Shown one piece after another: positions 26,035 through 35,894 of a stretch of 64,000 nt of DNA. The stretch is from contig UPXS01000001.1 of the NCBI GenBank assembly GCA_900538355.1, positions 119,817-183,816 on the forward strand, read 5' to 3'. The notes below the pieces were generated by a model, which was given only the letters and a program-made list of their open reading frames with translations, ran no database searches and was not told the DNA's origin. The position numbers and the translations under genes were made by a program. Each line of letters opens with the position of its first letter. The stretch's first letter is position 1. This DNA comes from an uncultured Veillonella sp. Lineage in GTDB: Bacteria > Bacillota > Negativicutes > Veillonellales > Veillonellaceae.

Positions 26035-29000
26035 TTATCTACCGTTTTTAACGATATTGTCCATCCAGTTGAATAATTCGTCTAAATCGTAATCACCAGA
26101 ATGGTCTACACCAAATGGTGTTGCCATATCTACGTTGTACCCAAGGTTTTGAGCACGTGCACCTACGATCAATGGAATAGCAACGGATGTATTACTGTCA
26201 GCTGTACCATAGCGGATACGATAGTAGCGCGCATTTGTTGCTGCTGGAGAACCGAGATAGTTCATTGGGTTCATCATAGTAACGATTTTAGCATTTTCTA
26301 CGTATACATCTTGGTTAGGTGTTGTATCGTGTAATGCAGCAGTAATTGTAAAGTGATTATTATCTGTAGTACTTGTACCAAATAGATTATTTTCGCCAGA
26401 GTCATTAGAACGGGAGTCGAATGCACCTGGTGCTTTAGAACGGCTCACAAATTGGTTGTAAGCTTCCCAGTTAATGTCTTTGATTGCACCTGTTTTGCCA
26501 TCTCGTACAAGGTATGTATGTTTAGATAAATCAGTACCTTTAGCTTGTGCTTTGTTAGCTGCATCAATGATGAAAGCTTTCACATAATTTTTGAAAGTAC
26601 CATTGCCATTCTTATCTAGTTTCAATACACGACCCATAGCATCACGCAATTGTAAATTATTTACATATTCAGGGAAGTGTTCACTAAGTAAGTTGGAGTA
26701 TGCTACGTCATTAGCATTTAAGTTTACACGTTGCATTGTGCGTTGTGGAGGTGCTGTGTTACCACCTACATTGGCTTGAGGCAATTCACCTTGGCCCATT
26801 GTTACTTTATTGAAAGATGTAATACCTTTATAGCTCCATTCATATGCCATATCAGCCGCATCAAGGTTTGTAATAGGTGCATAGGCAGAAACTGCATATA
26901 CATTGGTAGCTGCCGTAGCAGCACCTAATGCTTGTAAATATGGTTGGAAGTCGGAGTTATTACCAGCAGCACCTTGTAACAAGGATACGGCACCGCCAGC
27001 ACTTGTACCATTTGTGATAATGCGGTTTGCATTACCTGGCATTGTGGAGTCGTTAGCATGTAAGTATGCTGTGGCAGCTTGTAAGTCAACGATTACAGCT
27101 GGAGCTTTACCGATGAAATTGCCATCGGATGCTTTATTTGTACGACCACGTGTAGCTGGGGAAGCTACTACATAACCACGGGATAATGCGTAGAGAACAC
27201 TGTTAGGTTTGCCATTCTCAACTTTTGGTGTCATAGCTTGGCTTGGCATGTAACCACCTACTGCATTTGGCATGAAGATAGGGGCTGTTTGTGTATTGTA
27301 ACCATTTACAGTGCCATTATTAAAGTATTCTTCTGGTACATAGATATTCATGTACTGTTGATCAATATCGATTGGATTAGCCACGTAAGGGATATATTCG
27401 AAGGCACGATATTTGATTTCCTTATTATCTACTGTAGTAGACATGGATTCATAATTTTTTGCATCGAAGGCAAGGCTAATTTTTGCAGAAGAATCAGCTT
27501 GCAATGGTGGTTCCATTGGTTGAGATAAAATATTTTTCTCTTCTGTTACCGCAGAACTTTTTGTGGAAGCTTCATTTCGAGCATCTACATAGGATTGAGG
27601 TAATTTGCTTTCTTGAGCCTTAGCAGCAGCCTCTGCTTCGGCTTTAGCTTTTGCCTCAGCTTCGGCTTTAGCTTTTGCCTCTGCTTCAGCTTGAGCTTTA
27701 GCAGCGGCTTCAGCTTCGGCTTTAGCTTTTGCTTCCGCCTCAGCTTGTGCTTTAGCCGCAGCTTGTGCTTTAGCCTTAGCTTCTGCCTCGGCTTTAGCTT
27801 TTGCCTCAGCCTCAGCTTTAGCTTTTGCCTCAGCTTCAGCTTGAGCTTGAGCCTTAGCAGCAGCTTCAGCTTCTTCTTTTGCTAATTGTTCGGCAGCTAA
27901 ACGTTCTTGCTCCTCTTTGATAGCAGCTTGTCTTGCTAGTTCAGCTTGTTGAGCCGCAATACGATCTTGTTCAGCTTTGATAGCCGCTTGGCGCTCAGCT
28001 TCAGCTTTAGCAGCAGCTTCTGCACGTTGACGAGCAGCTTGTTCAGCAGCGATACGCTCTTGTTCAGCTTTTAAAGCAGCTTGACGTTGAGCTTCGGCTT
28101 GTTGAGCAGCAATACGTTCTTGTTCCGCTTTTAAAGCAGCTTGACGTTGAGCTTCGGCTTGTTGAGCAGCTAAACGTTCTTGCTCAGCTTTTAAAGCCGC
28201 TTGGCGTTGAGCTTCGGCTTGTTGAGCAGCTAAACGTTCTTGTTCCGCTTTTAAAGCAGCTTGACGTTGGGCTTCAGCTTGTTCTGCAGCGATACGTTCT
28301 TGTTCAGCTTTTAAAGCAGCTTGACGTTGGGCTTCAGCTTGCTCCGCAGCGATACGTTCTTGCTCAGCTTGTAAAGCCGCTTGTCGTTGAGCTTTAGCTT
28401 GCTCCGCAGCGATACGTTCTTGTTCAGCTTTTAAAGCTGCTTGGCGTTGAGCTTCAGCTTGCTCCGCAGCGATACGATCTTGTTCAGCTTTTAAAGCCGC
28501 TTGACGTTGAGCTTCAGCTTGCTCAGCACCGATACGATCTTGTTCAGCTTTTAAAGCTGCTTGACGTTGAGCCTCAGCTTGTTGAGCAGCGATACGATCT
28601 TGTTCAGCTTGTAAAGCAGCTTGACGTTGAGCCTCAGCTTGTTGAGTAGCTAACCGTTGTTGTTCCGCTTGTAAAGCCGCTTGGCGTTGAGCTTCAGCCT
28701 GTTGAGCTGCTAACCGTTGTTGTTCCGCTTGCATAGCCGCTTGGCGTTGAGCTTCAGCTTGCTCAGCTGCTAAACGTTGTTGTTCGGCTTGTTGTTGCGC
28801 TGCAATACGGTGTTGTTCTTCTTGGATACGAAGACGTTCTTGTTCTGCCGCTTGACGTTGAGCTTCTGCGATACGAGCTTGTTCAGCTTGCTCCGCAGCA
28901 ATACGTTCTTGCTCAGCTCTTAGAGCCGCTTGGCGTTGAGCTTCAGCTTGTTGAGCAGCCAAACGTTGTTGTTCAGCTTGCATAGCCGCTTGGCGTTGCG

Positions 29001-29916
29001 CTTCGGCTTGTTGTTGAGCTAAGCGTTGCTGCTCTGCCTGCATAGCCATTTGACGTTGTTGTTCTGCTAGAATTGCAGCTTGACGTTGTGCTTCAGCCTG
29101 CTTTTGCGCAACCATTTGTTGATCAACTTGATTTGCACCTGATTGTTGTGCCGCCTCTTCGGCTGCTAGTTGAGCTAATCTTTCACGTTCTGCACGTTGA
29201 ATATCGCGAATAGTTAATCTTTGTTTGGCTACAACGGCTTTAGTTTGAGTTGTATTAGCAATCACTAAAGGTGTTGTAGATTCTTGTTGGACCATTACAG
29301 GCGTACGTACCACTTGCGTCGTTTGTACTTGCTGTTTGCCATCAACTTGTTTTTGTACTGTAACAGGTTCTGTTTTACGTTGTACATTCATCAAGCTGTG
29401 CATAGCCAATGTTGGTTCCATTACAGCATTAGTTTGTTTATTAACAACATATTGTGGCTGTGAAACGGCTCTTTGTTGATCAGATAAAGCTTTTGCTATA
29501 TCGTTTACCGGTACTGGACGTACACGGGGAATTAAAGGTGTTACCTTTGGAGGCGTTTGTGGAGTAGCACTTGGTTGCATAACTTGTTGTGTTTGCATTA
29601 CAGGTTGTGATTGTGTAGGAACCATTTGAGGTGTTGCGATGCGAACTGGAGCCATTGGTTGTACTTGTACAGGTCTTACGACTGCCTGTTGTGGTGCAAC
29701 AACTATTGGTTGAGCAGTTGCAGGGATAGGCTGAGTTGCCATAGGTCGCACGACTGGGGTTGCTACATTTGTAGTACCTTGTGTCGTTGATTCAGTGGTA
29801 GTGTTCGAACCTACCAAATCATTCATGTTGAGGGTAGGGGCTGCGTGGGCAACACCACCCAACGCTGCAGCTGCAAAAAATGCAGCGGTAACCTTACGTT
29901 TCCTAGATGATTTCAT
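26035..29916 (-). CDS. Large exported protein: 20-residue-repeat helical stalk fused to a tannase-like esterase
   Basis: 1,293 residues. A signal peptide (1-26, ending GVAHA) is followed by a Pro/Gln-rich segment (about 30-160), a long Ala/Glu/Gln-rich helical region (about 230-770) and a C-terminal alpha/beta-hydrolase domain (about 790-1293). The middle contains many near-exact 20-residue units of the type EAQRQAALKAEQERIAAEQA, then Lys/Ala/Glu repeats as in TolA. The hydrolase has nucleophile motif NGTSAGGAVS (Ser near 972) and a terminal DHSGDYD, the arrangement of subtype-B tannases and related carboxylesterases. No LPXTG, S-layer or beta-barrel anchor is visible. It is probably periplasmic or envelope-spanning. 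The substrate, gallate esters or other aryl esters, is inference. Confidence 0.75.
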   Translation of the reverse strand: MKSSRKRKVTAAFFAAAALGGVAHAAPTLNMNDLVGSNTTTESTTQGTTNVATPVVRPMATQPIPATAQPIVVAPQQAVVRPVQVQPMAPVRIATPQMVPTQSQPVMQTQQVMQPSATPQTPPKVTPLIPRVRPVPVNDIAKALSDQQRAVSQPQYVVNKQTNAVMEPTLAMHSLMNVQRKTEPVTVQKQVDGKQQVQTTQVVRTPVMVQQESTTPLVIANTTQTKAVVAKQRLTIRDIQRAERERLAQLAAEEAAQQSGANQVDQQMVAQKQAEAQRQAAILAEQQRQMAMQAEQQRLAQQQAEAQRQAAMQAEQQRLAAQQAEAQRQAALRAEQERIAAEQAEQARIAEAQRQAAEQERLRIQEEQHRIAAQQQAEQQRLAAEQAEAQRQAAMQAEQQRLAAQQAEAQRQAALQAEQQRLATQQAEAQRQAALQAEQDRIAAQQAEAQRQAALKAEQDRIGAEQAEAQRQAALKAEQDRIAAEQAEAQRQAALKAEQERIAAEQAKAQRQAALQAEQERIAAEQAEAQRQAALKAEQERIAAEQAEAQRQAALKAEQERLAAQQAEAQRQAALKAEQERLAAQQAEAQRQAALKAEQERIAAQQAEAQRQAALKAEQERIAAEQAARQRAEAAAKAEAERQAAIKAEQDRIAAQQAELARQAAIKEEQERLAAEQLAKEEAEAAAKAQAQAEAEAKAKAEAEAKAKAEAEAKAKAQAAAKAQAEAEAKAKAEAEAAAKAQAEAEAKAKAEAEAKAKAEAEAAAKAQESKLPQSYVDARNEASTKSSAVTEEKNILSQPMEPPLQADSSAKISLAFDAKNYESMSTTVDNKEIKYRAFEYIPYVANPIDIDQQYMNIYVPEEYFNNGTVNGYNTQTAPIFMPNAVGGYMPSQAMTPKVENGKPNSVLYALSRGYVVASPATRGRTNKASDGNFIGKAPAVIVDLQAATAYLHANDSTMPGNANRIITNGTSAGGAVSLLQGAAGNNSDFQPYLQALGAATAATNVYAVSAYAPITNLDAADMAYEWSYKGITSFNKVTMGQGELPQANVGGNTAPPQRTMQRVNLNANDVAYSNLLSEHFPEYVNNLQLRDAMGRVLKLDKNGNGTFKNYVKAFIIDAANKAQAKGTDLSKHTYLVRDGKTGAIKDINWEAYNQFVSRSKAPGAFDSRSNDSGENNLFGTSTTDNNHFTITAALHDTTPNQDVYVENAKIVTMMNPMNYLGSPAATNARYYRIRYGTADSNTSVAIPLIVGARAQNLGYNVDMATPFGVDHSGDYDLDELFNWMDNIVKNGR
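27605..27880 (-). repeat. Lys/Ala/Glu-rich short repeats inside the tannase-like gene
   Basis: Degenerate repeats encode AKAEAEAKAKAEAEAAAKAQ-like sequence. They resemble the TolA periplasmic helix and would form a long charged single helix. Confidence 0.85.
28020..28800 (-). repeat. 60-bp tandem repeat array, about 13 copies, inside the tannase-like gene
   Basis: The phase is exactly 60 bases: successive 60-base blocks carry the same GCTTGACGTTGAGCTTC core with few changes, giving a 20-residue protein period. More diverged copies continue to about 29100. Such arrays change copy number easily by slippage or recombination without loss of frame. Confidence 0.92.
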
Positions 29917-30143
29917 GAATTACTCTCCGAACTAGATTTCAAATAATAATTTATAATTTTAAAATTTATTTATATTTATATAGTTTAACATAAATCGATA
30001 TATTTGTACAATTTATGAAAATATAGATGAATACTGGGTGAATGTAAAGAAGATGAGTTTAGGAAAATATAAATAAATTTAAAGTACATAGAATGTTACT
30101 TATAGCCTTTAATGATTTGAAGTAGTTTTTATTATATGTACAT

Positions 30144-30248
30144 GTAACCTTCTTAACACCTACAGACTTTGATTTTGAAAGCTATCATGTTGCAAATCGT
30201 GTTTTCAAGAAAGTATTTGGCGTATTTTATGATGATGTAATCCGATAG
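30144..30248 (+). pseudogene. Coding-like fragment without a start codon
   Basis: This stretch reads open for 34 codons (VTFLTPTDFDFESYHVANRV...) and ends at TAG 30246-30248. There is no ATG, GTG or TTG with a Shine-Dalgarno. Its amino-acid make-up looks protein-like against the A+T-rich surroundings. It may be the remnant of a lost gene; I do not recognise the family. Confidence 0.3.
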
Positions 30249-30259
30249 TGTTACATAAG

Positions 30260-30294
30260 AAAAGGACTAGAACTCTAGGAGTTCTAGTCCTTTT
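30260..30294. terminator. Terminator of the fructose operon
   Basis: AAAAGGACTAGAACTC-TAG-GAGTTCTAGTCCTTTT, a perfect 16-bp stem that can act on both strands. Confidence 0.85.
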
Positions 30295-30363
30295 ACTATA
30301 TGTATTTATTTAGCATATGTGCGTTTTTGCTATATGTACCAGTATTCTACTAGCTTTCACTAT

Positions 30364-32349
30364 CTATTTCTTCAAGCTTGGTTTTAATAGTGCCAAGATG
30401 ATGCAAGCGATAACGGAGCCGATTGCAATGGATGCAAGGTAAAGAAGTGGGTTACCGATTGTTGGTACTACAAAGATACCGCCATGTGGAGCGCGTAGTG
30501 TACATTCGAAGAACATGGACAACGCACCAGCTGTACCAGCACCGATGATGCAAGCTGGCAATACACGCACTGGATCAGCTGCTGCAAATGGGATAGCCCC
30601 TTCTGTGATGAAGGAAAGACCCATGATGTAGTTTGTGATACCAGATTTGCGTTCAGCCTCTGTGAAGCGGCTAGGGAAGAATGTAGTACAAAGAGCGATT
30701 GCCAATGGTGGAACCATACCACCCGCCATTACCGCAGCCATGATACCGTATTCGCCAGTCGCAAGTGCACCTGTACCGATAACGTAAGCAGCCTTGTTTA
30801 CAGGACCGCCCATATCAACGGACATCATAGCGCCAAAGATGAGGCCTAACAATACGCGGCTAGTAGTGCCCATGGATTGTAAGGAGTCCATTAACCAGTG
30901 GTTAAGTGCGGATACAGGAGGGTTAATTACGAAGGTAATAGCAAGACCGATGAATAATACACCGAGTACAGGATAGAAGAGAACTGGTTTTGTACCTTCT
31001 AATGCTTGAGGCAAACCAGATACTAATTTCTTAACTAATAATACTAAATAACCTGCAGCAAAGCCGGCAATCAATGCGCCAAGGAAACCAGAGCCACCTT
31101 GGTTAGCTAATAAGCCACCAACGAAACCAGCTACAAGACCTGGGCGGTCAGCAATACTCATAGCGATGTAACCAGCTAATACTGGTAACATGAAGCCGAA
31201 GGATGCACCACCAATTTGCATTAAGAAGCCAGATAAAGGTGTGCCGGAACCGAAGTTTTTAGGGTTTGCAGGATCAAATGTATCGAATAAGAATGCAAGG
31301 GCAATCAAGATACCGCCACCGATAACGAATGGCAACATGTGAGATACACCGTTCATCAAGTGTTTGTAGATTTGACGGCCTACACTGTCAGAGGCGCTAG
31401 CAGCGATTTCAGCGGATTCGCGGTCAGCAGTAGATGCATGATATACAGGTGCTGTTCCAGCTGTAGCTTCACGCAATAATTCTTCTGCTTTATTGATGCC
31501 ATTAGCTACCTTTGTTTGGATCATAGGCTTGCCATCGAAGCGAGCCATTTCTACTTGGCGGTCAGAAGCGACGATAATGCATTTTGCATGTTGGATTTCT
31601 TCTGCTGTAAGAGCATCTTTTACGCCAGACGCACCATTCTTTTCTACTTTTAAGGAAATGCCCATTTCTTTAGCTTTCCGCTCTAAGGATTCCGCAGCCA
31701 TGTAAGTATGTGCGATACCTGTAGGGCAACCAGTTACGGCTAATACGTCGTAATGTGGGTTATCTACAGTGATCTTTTCAACTGCTGCAGCCGTTCCAGC
31801 CGGTACAGTTGCTGTGTTAGTGTCAGCTGTTTCAGTTTCCTCTGCTTGGGGTTCTGCGGTTTTAATGAAACCTTCAACGGATGGATCAAAGTTGCCTTGT
31901 TCTTTCGCTGTTACCAGTTCCAAAAAACGTTCAACAGTTGGAGCAGCGATGAGGGCCTCTTTGAAATCTGGATCGATAACCATCATAGCTAATTGGCTCA
32001 ATACCTCTACATGAGTGTCAGCGGCGCCTTCTGGAGCTGCAATCATGAAGAATAAACGAGATGGTTGACCGTCGAGTGCTTCGAAGTCTACGCCGTGAGG
32101 CACAACCATAGCTGCTAGGCCTGCTTCTTTTACGCCTGCGGATTTAGCATGTGGTGTAGCAATGCCGTCGCCAAGGCCTGTGGAGCCAGATTCTTCACGA
32201 GCGAAAACGGCTGCTAAGTACTCACCTTTATCGATGAGGTTGCCACCTTTTTCCATTAACTCGCCTAAGGTATAAATAGCGTCAGCCTTTGTGACAGGAT
32301 CTGCATTTAGCAGGACGGATTGAGGTTTTAATAAATCAGTGATTTGCAT
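30364..32349 (-). CDS. fruA: Fructose-specific PTS enzyme IIABC
   Basis: 661 residues in the order IIA (1-150, phospho-His67 in GIATPHAKS), IIB (about 195-290, phospho-Cys in VTGCPTGIAHTYMA) and IIC (about 325-661, about eight membrane segments, with GGGILIALAF). It imports fructose with phosphorylation to fructose-1-phosphate, using phosphate from HPr. The gene follows fruK by 33 bases. AAGGAG precedes the ATG. The HPr and enzyme I genes lie 3-5 kb away in this window. Confidence 0.95.
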   Translation of the reverse strand: MQITDLLKPQSVLLNADPVTKADAIYTLGELMEKGGNLIDKGEYLAAVFAREESGSTGLGDGIATPHAKSAGVKEAGLAAMVVPHGVDFEALDGQPSRLFFMIAAPEGAADTHVEVLSQLAMMVIDPDFKEALIAAPTVERFLELVTAKEQGNFDPSVEGFIKTAEPQAEETETADTNTATVPAGTAAAVEKITVDNPHYDVLAVTGCPTGIAHTYMAAESLERKAKEMGISLKVEKNGASGVKDALTAEEIQHAKCIIVASDRQVEMARFDGKPMIQTKVANGINKAEELLREATAGTAPVYHASTADRESAEIAASASDSVGRQIYKHLMNGVSHMLPFVIGGGILIALAFLFDTFDPANPKNFGSGTPLSGFLMQIGGASFGFMLPVLAGYIAMSIADRPGLVAGFVGGLLANQGGSGFLGALIAGFAAGYLVLLVKKLVSGLPQALEGTKPVLFYPVLGVLFIGLAITFVINPPVSALNHWLMDSLQSMGTTSRVLLGLIFGAMMSVDMGGPVNKAAYVIGTGALATGEYGIMAAVMAGGMVPPLAIALCTTFFPSRFTEAERKSGITNYIMGLSFITEGAIPFAAADPVRVLPACIIGAGTAGALSMFFECTLRAPHGGIFVVPTIGNPLLYLASIAIGSVIACIILALLKPSLKK

Positions 32350-32382
32350 ATATGTACTCCTTGATGCACATAAAATAGAAAA

Positions 32383-33297
32383 CTAGTTAACTCGTACTTG
32401 TGAAAGTAGTGCTTCTACTTCTGCTAGCGTAGCGAGATTTTCAGAGTAAGCGGAGGCAGAGCCACTGGAGATGCCCCAGTAGAGCGCCTCTTGTAGGTCG
32501 CCTGTTTTTTCAAAGCCTGTAATAAAGCCAGCCACCATGGAATCGCCAGCGCCTACGGAGTTTACGAGTGTACCCTTAGGGGCTGGGCTCGTATATACAG
32601 TACCGTCAGCAGCGACCAAGATAGCTCCATCACCAGCCATGGAGATGAGCACATGTTGTGCGCCTTTCTCTTGTAATGCCTTAGCTGCCTCTACGAGGTC
32701 ATCCTTTGTGGAAAGGGTACGACCAAATATTTCGCTAAGCTCGTGATTATTTGGTTTAATTAAGAACGGTTTATATGGCAAGACCCGTGTGAGCAAGTCT
32801 TTCGTAGCATCTACGACAATGCGAATATTTTTATGTTGTAAGCGCTCCATAATGAGTTCGTACATATCGCTTGGTAAGCTGGAAGGAATGCTGCCTGCAA
32901 GGATCAATGTATCCTGTTCTGTCAATGCATCGAGTTGTTTGTAGAGTGCTTCTAGTTCGTCGTCTGCGATGATAGGGCCACGGCCGTTAATTTCTGTTTC
33001 TTCGTTAGAGGCTTTCACCTTAACATTGATACGGGTTAAACCTTCGCGAAGACGGATGAAATCTTCTTTCACACCGAATTGGTTCAGTTGTGTTACGATT
33101 TCTTCCCCTGTGAAACCGGCGATGAATCCGAGTGCCGTTGTATTCATACCGAGATTGTTGAGCACGATGGATACGTTGATACCCTTGCCGCCACCGAGAA
33201 TGTACTCTTGGGTGGTGCGATTAATGGTGCCTGTCTTGAGTTGATCAAGACGTACAATATAATCGAGGGCTGGGTTAAAGGTAATGGTGTAAATCAT
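32383..33297 (-). CDS. fruK: 1-Phosphofructokinase
   Basis: 304 residues, PfkB sugar-kinase family. It begins MIYTITFNPALDYIVRL; GGGKGINVSIVLNNLG (about 36-51) is the substrate motif, and NSVGAGDSMVAGFITGF (about 247-263) holds the catalytic Asp and anion hole. It converts fructose-1-phosphate to fructose-1,6-bisphosphate. AAAGGGG precedes the start. No FruR/DeoR-type regulator gene is adjacent, so control is not visible here. Confidence 0.94.
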   Translation of the reverse strand: MIYTITFNPALDYIVRLDQLKTGTINRTTQEYILGGGKGINVSIVLNNLGMNTTALGFIAGFTGEEIVTQLNQFGVKEDFIRLREGLTRINVKVKASNEETEINGRGPIIADDELEALYKQLDALTEQDTLILAGSIPSSLPSDMYELIMERLQHKNIRIVVDATKDLLTRVLPYKPFLIKPNNHELSEIFGRTLSTKDDLVEAAKALQEKGAQHVLISMAGDGAILVAADGTVYTSPAPKGTLVNSVGAGDSMVAGFITGFEKTGDLQEALYWGISSGSASAYSENLATLAEVEALLSQVRVN

Positions 33298-33323
33298 ACA
33301 AATTCCCCTTTAAGATAAATAAA

Positions 33324-34721
33324 TTAGCCTATGATTGGTTGATCTTGCTTCCGTAGTCGTAACCAGTATAGGAGCGGTACGAGGTATAGGAAGAAGGCGA
33401 ATGGTACATAGCCAGCTGTACTAGTACCCATCATAACTACAGGTACATAAGCGGCGATGTTCCATGGTAGTAAGGGGGCAATGACGATGCCGCTGTTTTC
33501 AAAGTCGAGCATCACATCTTCGTCTTGGATGCCTCGTTGTGCGTACGTAATACGCATAATAGAATGGGTCATCACAACCGCAATAGCTTGACTACAACCT
33601 ACAGCACCTGTTAAAAAGGCGAGACCTACATTAGCAGCAAATACATCGCTACGCGTTTTAGCTCGTTCTAATAGTTGTCTTACATCATTCCAGAAACCAA
33701 CCCCTTCGAGCATGCCAGAAATGGCAGTGGCCATAAAAATGGAAAGGGTAGGGATGAACATTGTTTGTAAGCCACCGCCGTGAATGATATCTGCTAGTGG
33801 ATTATAATGTGGTAGTTCAAAGCCTGTTAAGGTATACCAGCCTAAATCAGAAAGTGTAGCTCCCTGATTGGTATAAGCCAAAATTGCCGCTGCTAATGCA
33901 CTAAGGCCGATAGGCCAACGGATAGATACTTTCAAAGGCAATAGACCAATGACGATGATCACTGGAATCCATAAGGTCCAATCGATGTTGAACACAAAGT
34001 GAATCGTATCAGACAGTAAGCTATTTGTATAGTTGAGAGGGAACCACTGCGATAGTATTAGGTAGAGCACTGTAGAAATAACAAGTGCTGGTAGACCATC
34101 CTTAAACATAATAGGGATATTGGTCGATACCTTTGTATGCGTTAAGGCCGCTACGAGAGAGGCGCTAGATGATAAAGGACCGTTCCGATCACCAAAGTAA
34201 GCACCAGCAATGATGGCGCCTGCTACAATATTTTCAGGAATGTTACCGGCTTTTGCCATCGTAATGAGTACAATACCTATGGTACCCACAGTGCCAAGGG
34301 CAGTTCCTAACAGCATGCTCACTAGTGCGGTTAATAAAAAGGCACAAGCGATAAAGATAGAAGGATCAATCAAGTCGATGCCTGTGGCGATAATCATAGG
34401 TATAATACCTGCCGCTTGCCACATGGCGATGAGCCAACCGATGAGCAGGAATATTTGCATCACCACAATAGATGTTTTAGCACCTGTCCATGATAGGTTT
34501 AGTAGTTCCTTTGGTTGGTACCCTTTGCGGTAGAACACATAAGCCATAATGCACCATACTACAATCAAGGCGTAACCGATGGCAATGCTATTGGCTACGG
34601 CGATGATGATGACGAGTATGGATAGGAGTAAGCCTAAGAGGGGCTCTGTATTTTTCGGCATCAGTGAACGGCCTTGTTGATACTTTAGAAACGCATTTAA
34701 TATGAGTTGTAACCACTTCAT
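33324..34721 (-). CDS. NhaC-family Na+/H+ antiporter
   Basis: 465 residues, or 445 if ATG 34661 (MPKNTEPLLG) is used; neither start has a strong Shine-Dalgarno. About 11 membrane segments. IIAGAYFGDRNGPLSSSASL (about 189-208) matches the NhaC motif GAYFGDxxSPLS. It would exchange Na+ for H+ or a metabolite in the inner membrane; some members exchange malate for lactate (MleN), which is noteworthy in a lactate user. It starts one base after the dapF stop and is likely co-transcribed from it. Confidence 0.8.
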   Translation of the reverse strand: MKWLQLILNAFLKYQQGRSLMPKNTEPLLGLLLSILVIIIAVANSIAIGYALIVVWCIMAYVFYRKGYQPKELLNLSWTGAKTSIVVMQIFLLIGWLIAMWQAAGIIPMIIATGIDLIDPSIFIACAFLLTALVSMLLGTALGTVGTIGIVLITMAKAGNIPENIVAGAIIAGAYFGDRNGPLSSSASLVAALTHTKVSTNIPIMFKDGLPALVISTVLYLILSQWFPLNYTNSLLSDTIHFVFNIDWTLWIPVIIVIGLLPLKVSIRWPIGLSALAAAILAYTNQGATLSDLGWYTLTGFELPHYNPLADIIHGGGLQTMFIPTLSIFMATAISGMLEGVGFWNDVRQLLERAKTRSDVFAANVGLAFLTGAVGCSQAIAVVMTHSIMRITYAQRGIQDEDVMLDFENSGIVIAPLLPWNIAAYVPVVMMGTSTAGYVPFAFFLYLVPLLYWLRLRKQDQPIIG

Positions 34722-34722
34722 C

Positions 34723-35556
34723 TTAATCGATAGGAAGTTCTGTTTCGAAGACTTCCTCAGCAGGGCCTGTCATGAGCACCGTGCCATCCTCCAAGTATGA
34801 AATATGCAATGTTCCTAAGTAAAGTTCTACGTCTACTTCGCGACCTGTTAAGCCTTTTTCGAAGGACATAACGGCAGAGGCACAAGAGCCTGTACCACAT
34901 GCTAATGTAGCACCAGCACCGCGTTCCCATGTGCGAACCTTAATGTGTTTGTCGTTCACTACCTCAATATAGTTAACATTTGTATTGGATGGGAATGCAT
35001 CGTGTTTTTCAAGGATTGGGCCTTGTGTCGTAACAGGGGCATTTGTAATGTCTTCTACGTAAACCTCTGTGTGCGGTACACCGAGCAATACGGAGCTCAC
35101 TGTTACAGTTTCGCCATTTACATCGATGTCTACGTCGATGACCTTATCCATGTCTACATTCATAGGCACATCTTTACTGTTAAAGAATGGTTTACCCATA
35201 TCTACTGTGACGAGTGTAACCACACCATTTTCGATGGTTAAGGTTGGCTTCATAACACCTGCTAATGTTTCGATGGTGAAAGTTTCTTTTGTAATTTCTC
35301 CGTGTTCGTAAGCGTATTTGGCAAAGCATCGAATACCATTGCCACACATTTCAGCTTCACTACCATCGGAGTTGATGATGCGCATGCGCACATCACATGT
35401 GTCAGATGGTACAACAATGACTAAACCATCAGCACCAATACCGGTACGGCGATCACAAAGGCGAATGGCTAAATCAGTATAGTCTTTGTTGGCACCTTGA
35501 GGGTCGGCAAAGAGGATAAAATCATTGCCAAGACCATGCATTTTAGTTAATTTCAT
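34723..35556 (-). CDS. dapF: Diaminopimelate epimerase
   Basis: 277 residues from ATG 35556, which has AGGAG six bases upstream; an in-frame TTG 15 bases earlier overlaps that site. Two catalytic cysteines are in EMCGNGIRCFAKYA (about 74) and ATLACGTGSCASAV (about 220). It converts LL-DAP to meso-DAP for lysine and peptidoglycan. Its place in an operon with an antiporter and fructose genes is unusual; the promoter is in the interval to the right. Confidence 0.94.
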   Translation of the reverse strand: MKLTKMHGLGNDFILFADPQGANKDYTDLAIRLCDRRTGIGADGLVIVVPSDTCDVRMRIINSDGSEAEMCGNGIRCFAKYAYEHGEITKETFTIETLAGVMKPTLTIENGVVTLVTVDMGKPFFNSKDVPMNVDMDKVIDVDIDVNGETVTVSSVLLGVPHTEVYVEDITNAPVTTQGPILEKHDAFPSNTNVNYIEVVNDKHIKVRTWERGAGATLACGTGSCASAVMSFEKGLTGREVDVELYLGTLHISYLEDGTVLMTGPAEEVFETELPID

Positions 35557-35894
35557 AAAGTCTCCTATCAATAAGTAAGACTTTCACCATGAAGCCCGTG
35601 AAAGTCTCATATGTATAATATTATATATTCTATATTATTATATCATAAATAGCTTTCAATTATGGGGTGTAACTTTATAAAATTAAAGTAAAAACAAGCA
35701 AAAAATGACCTCCTTTTAAAGTACTTGTTATAGTACGTATTAAGACGGTTGAGAAATATGAACATGAGTTAAAAATTAACCCACGTGGGACAACCTGAAA
35801 GGCGGATATATAGGGCTCTATTACTTTATTGTTTACCGTAGAAATGATAAAATAAAGAGTAATGTAGTTTATCGTAATAGAAAGAGGAACACAT
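35557..35894. other. Divergent control region dapF/ptsI
   Basis: It contains a perfect ten-base palindrome CCCACGTGGG at 35780-35789 and two TTTAYCGTA direct repeats (about 35832-35840 and 35869-35877) between it and ptsI. No single promoter stands out. The palindrome could be an operator or the stem of a leader RNA of ptsI. Confidence 0.45.

Larger units (their letters stand above)
29917..30363. other. Interval between fruA and the tannase-like gene
   Basis: 447 bases. It contains the fruA terminator (30260-30294), a coding-like fragment on the plus strand (30144-30248) and A+T-rich promoter-like DNA for the tannase-like gene at about 29940-30010, where I cannot fix one promoter. Confidence 0.5.

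Noticed and set aside
27613..27885. Plus-strand frame of 90 codons rich in Ser, Phe, Cys and Leu
   Set aside because: It is the antisense of the Ala/Lys/Glu repeats of the tannase-like gene; the low-complexity composition follows from that and there is no ribosome site.
28020..28800. Regular 60-bp repeats as a possible CRISPR array
   Set aside because: There are no unique spacers; the units are contiguous, in frame, and encode a 20-residue protein repeat.
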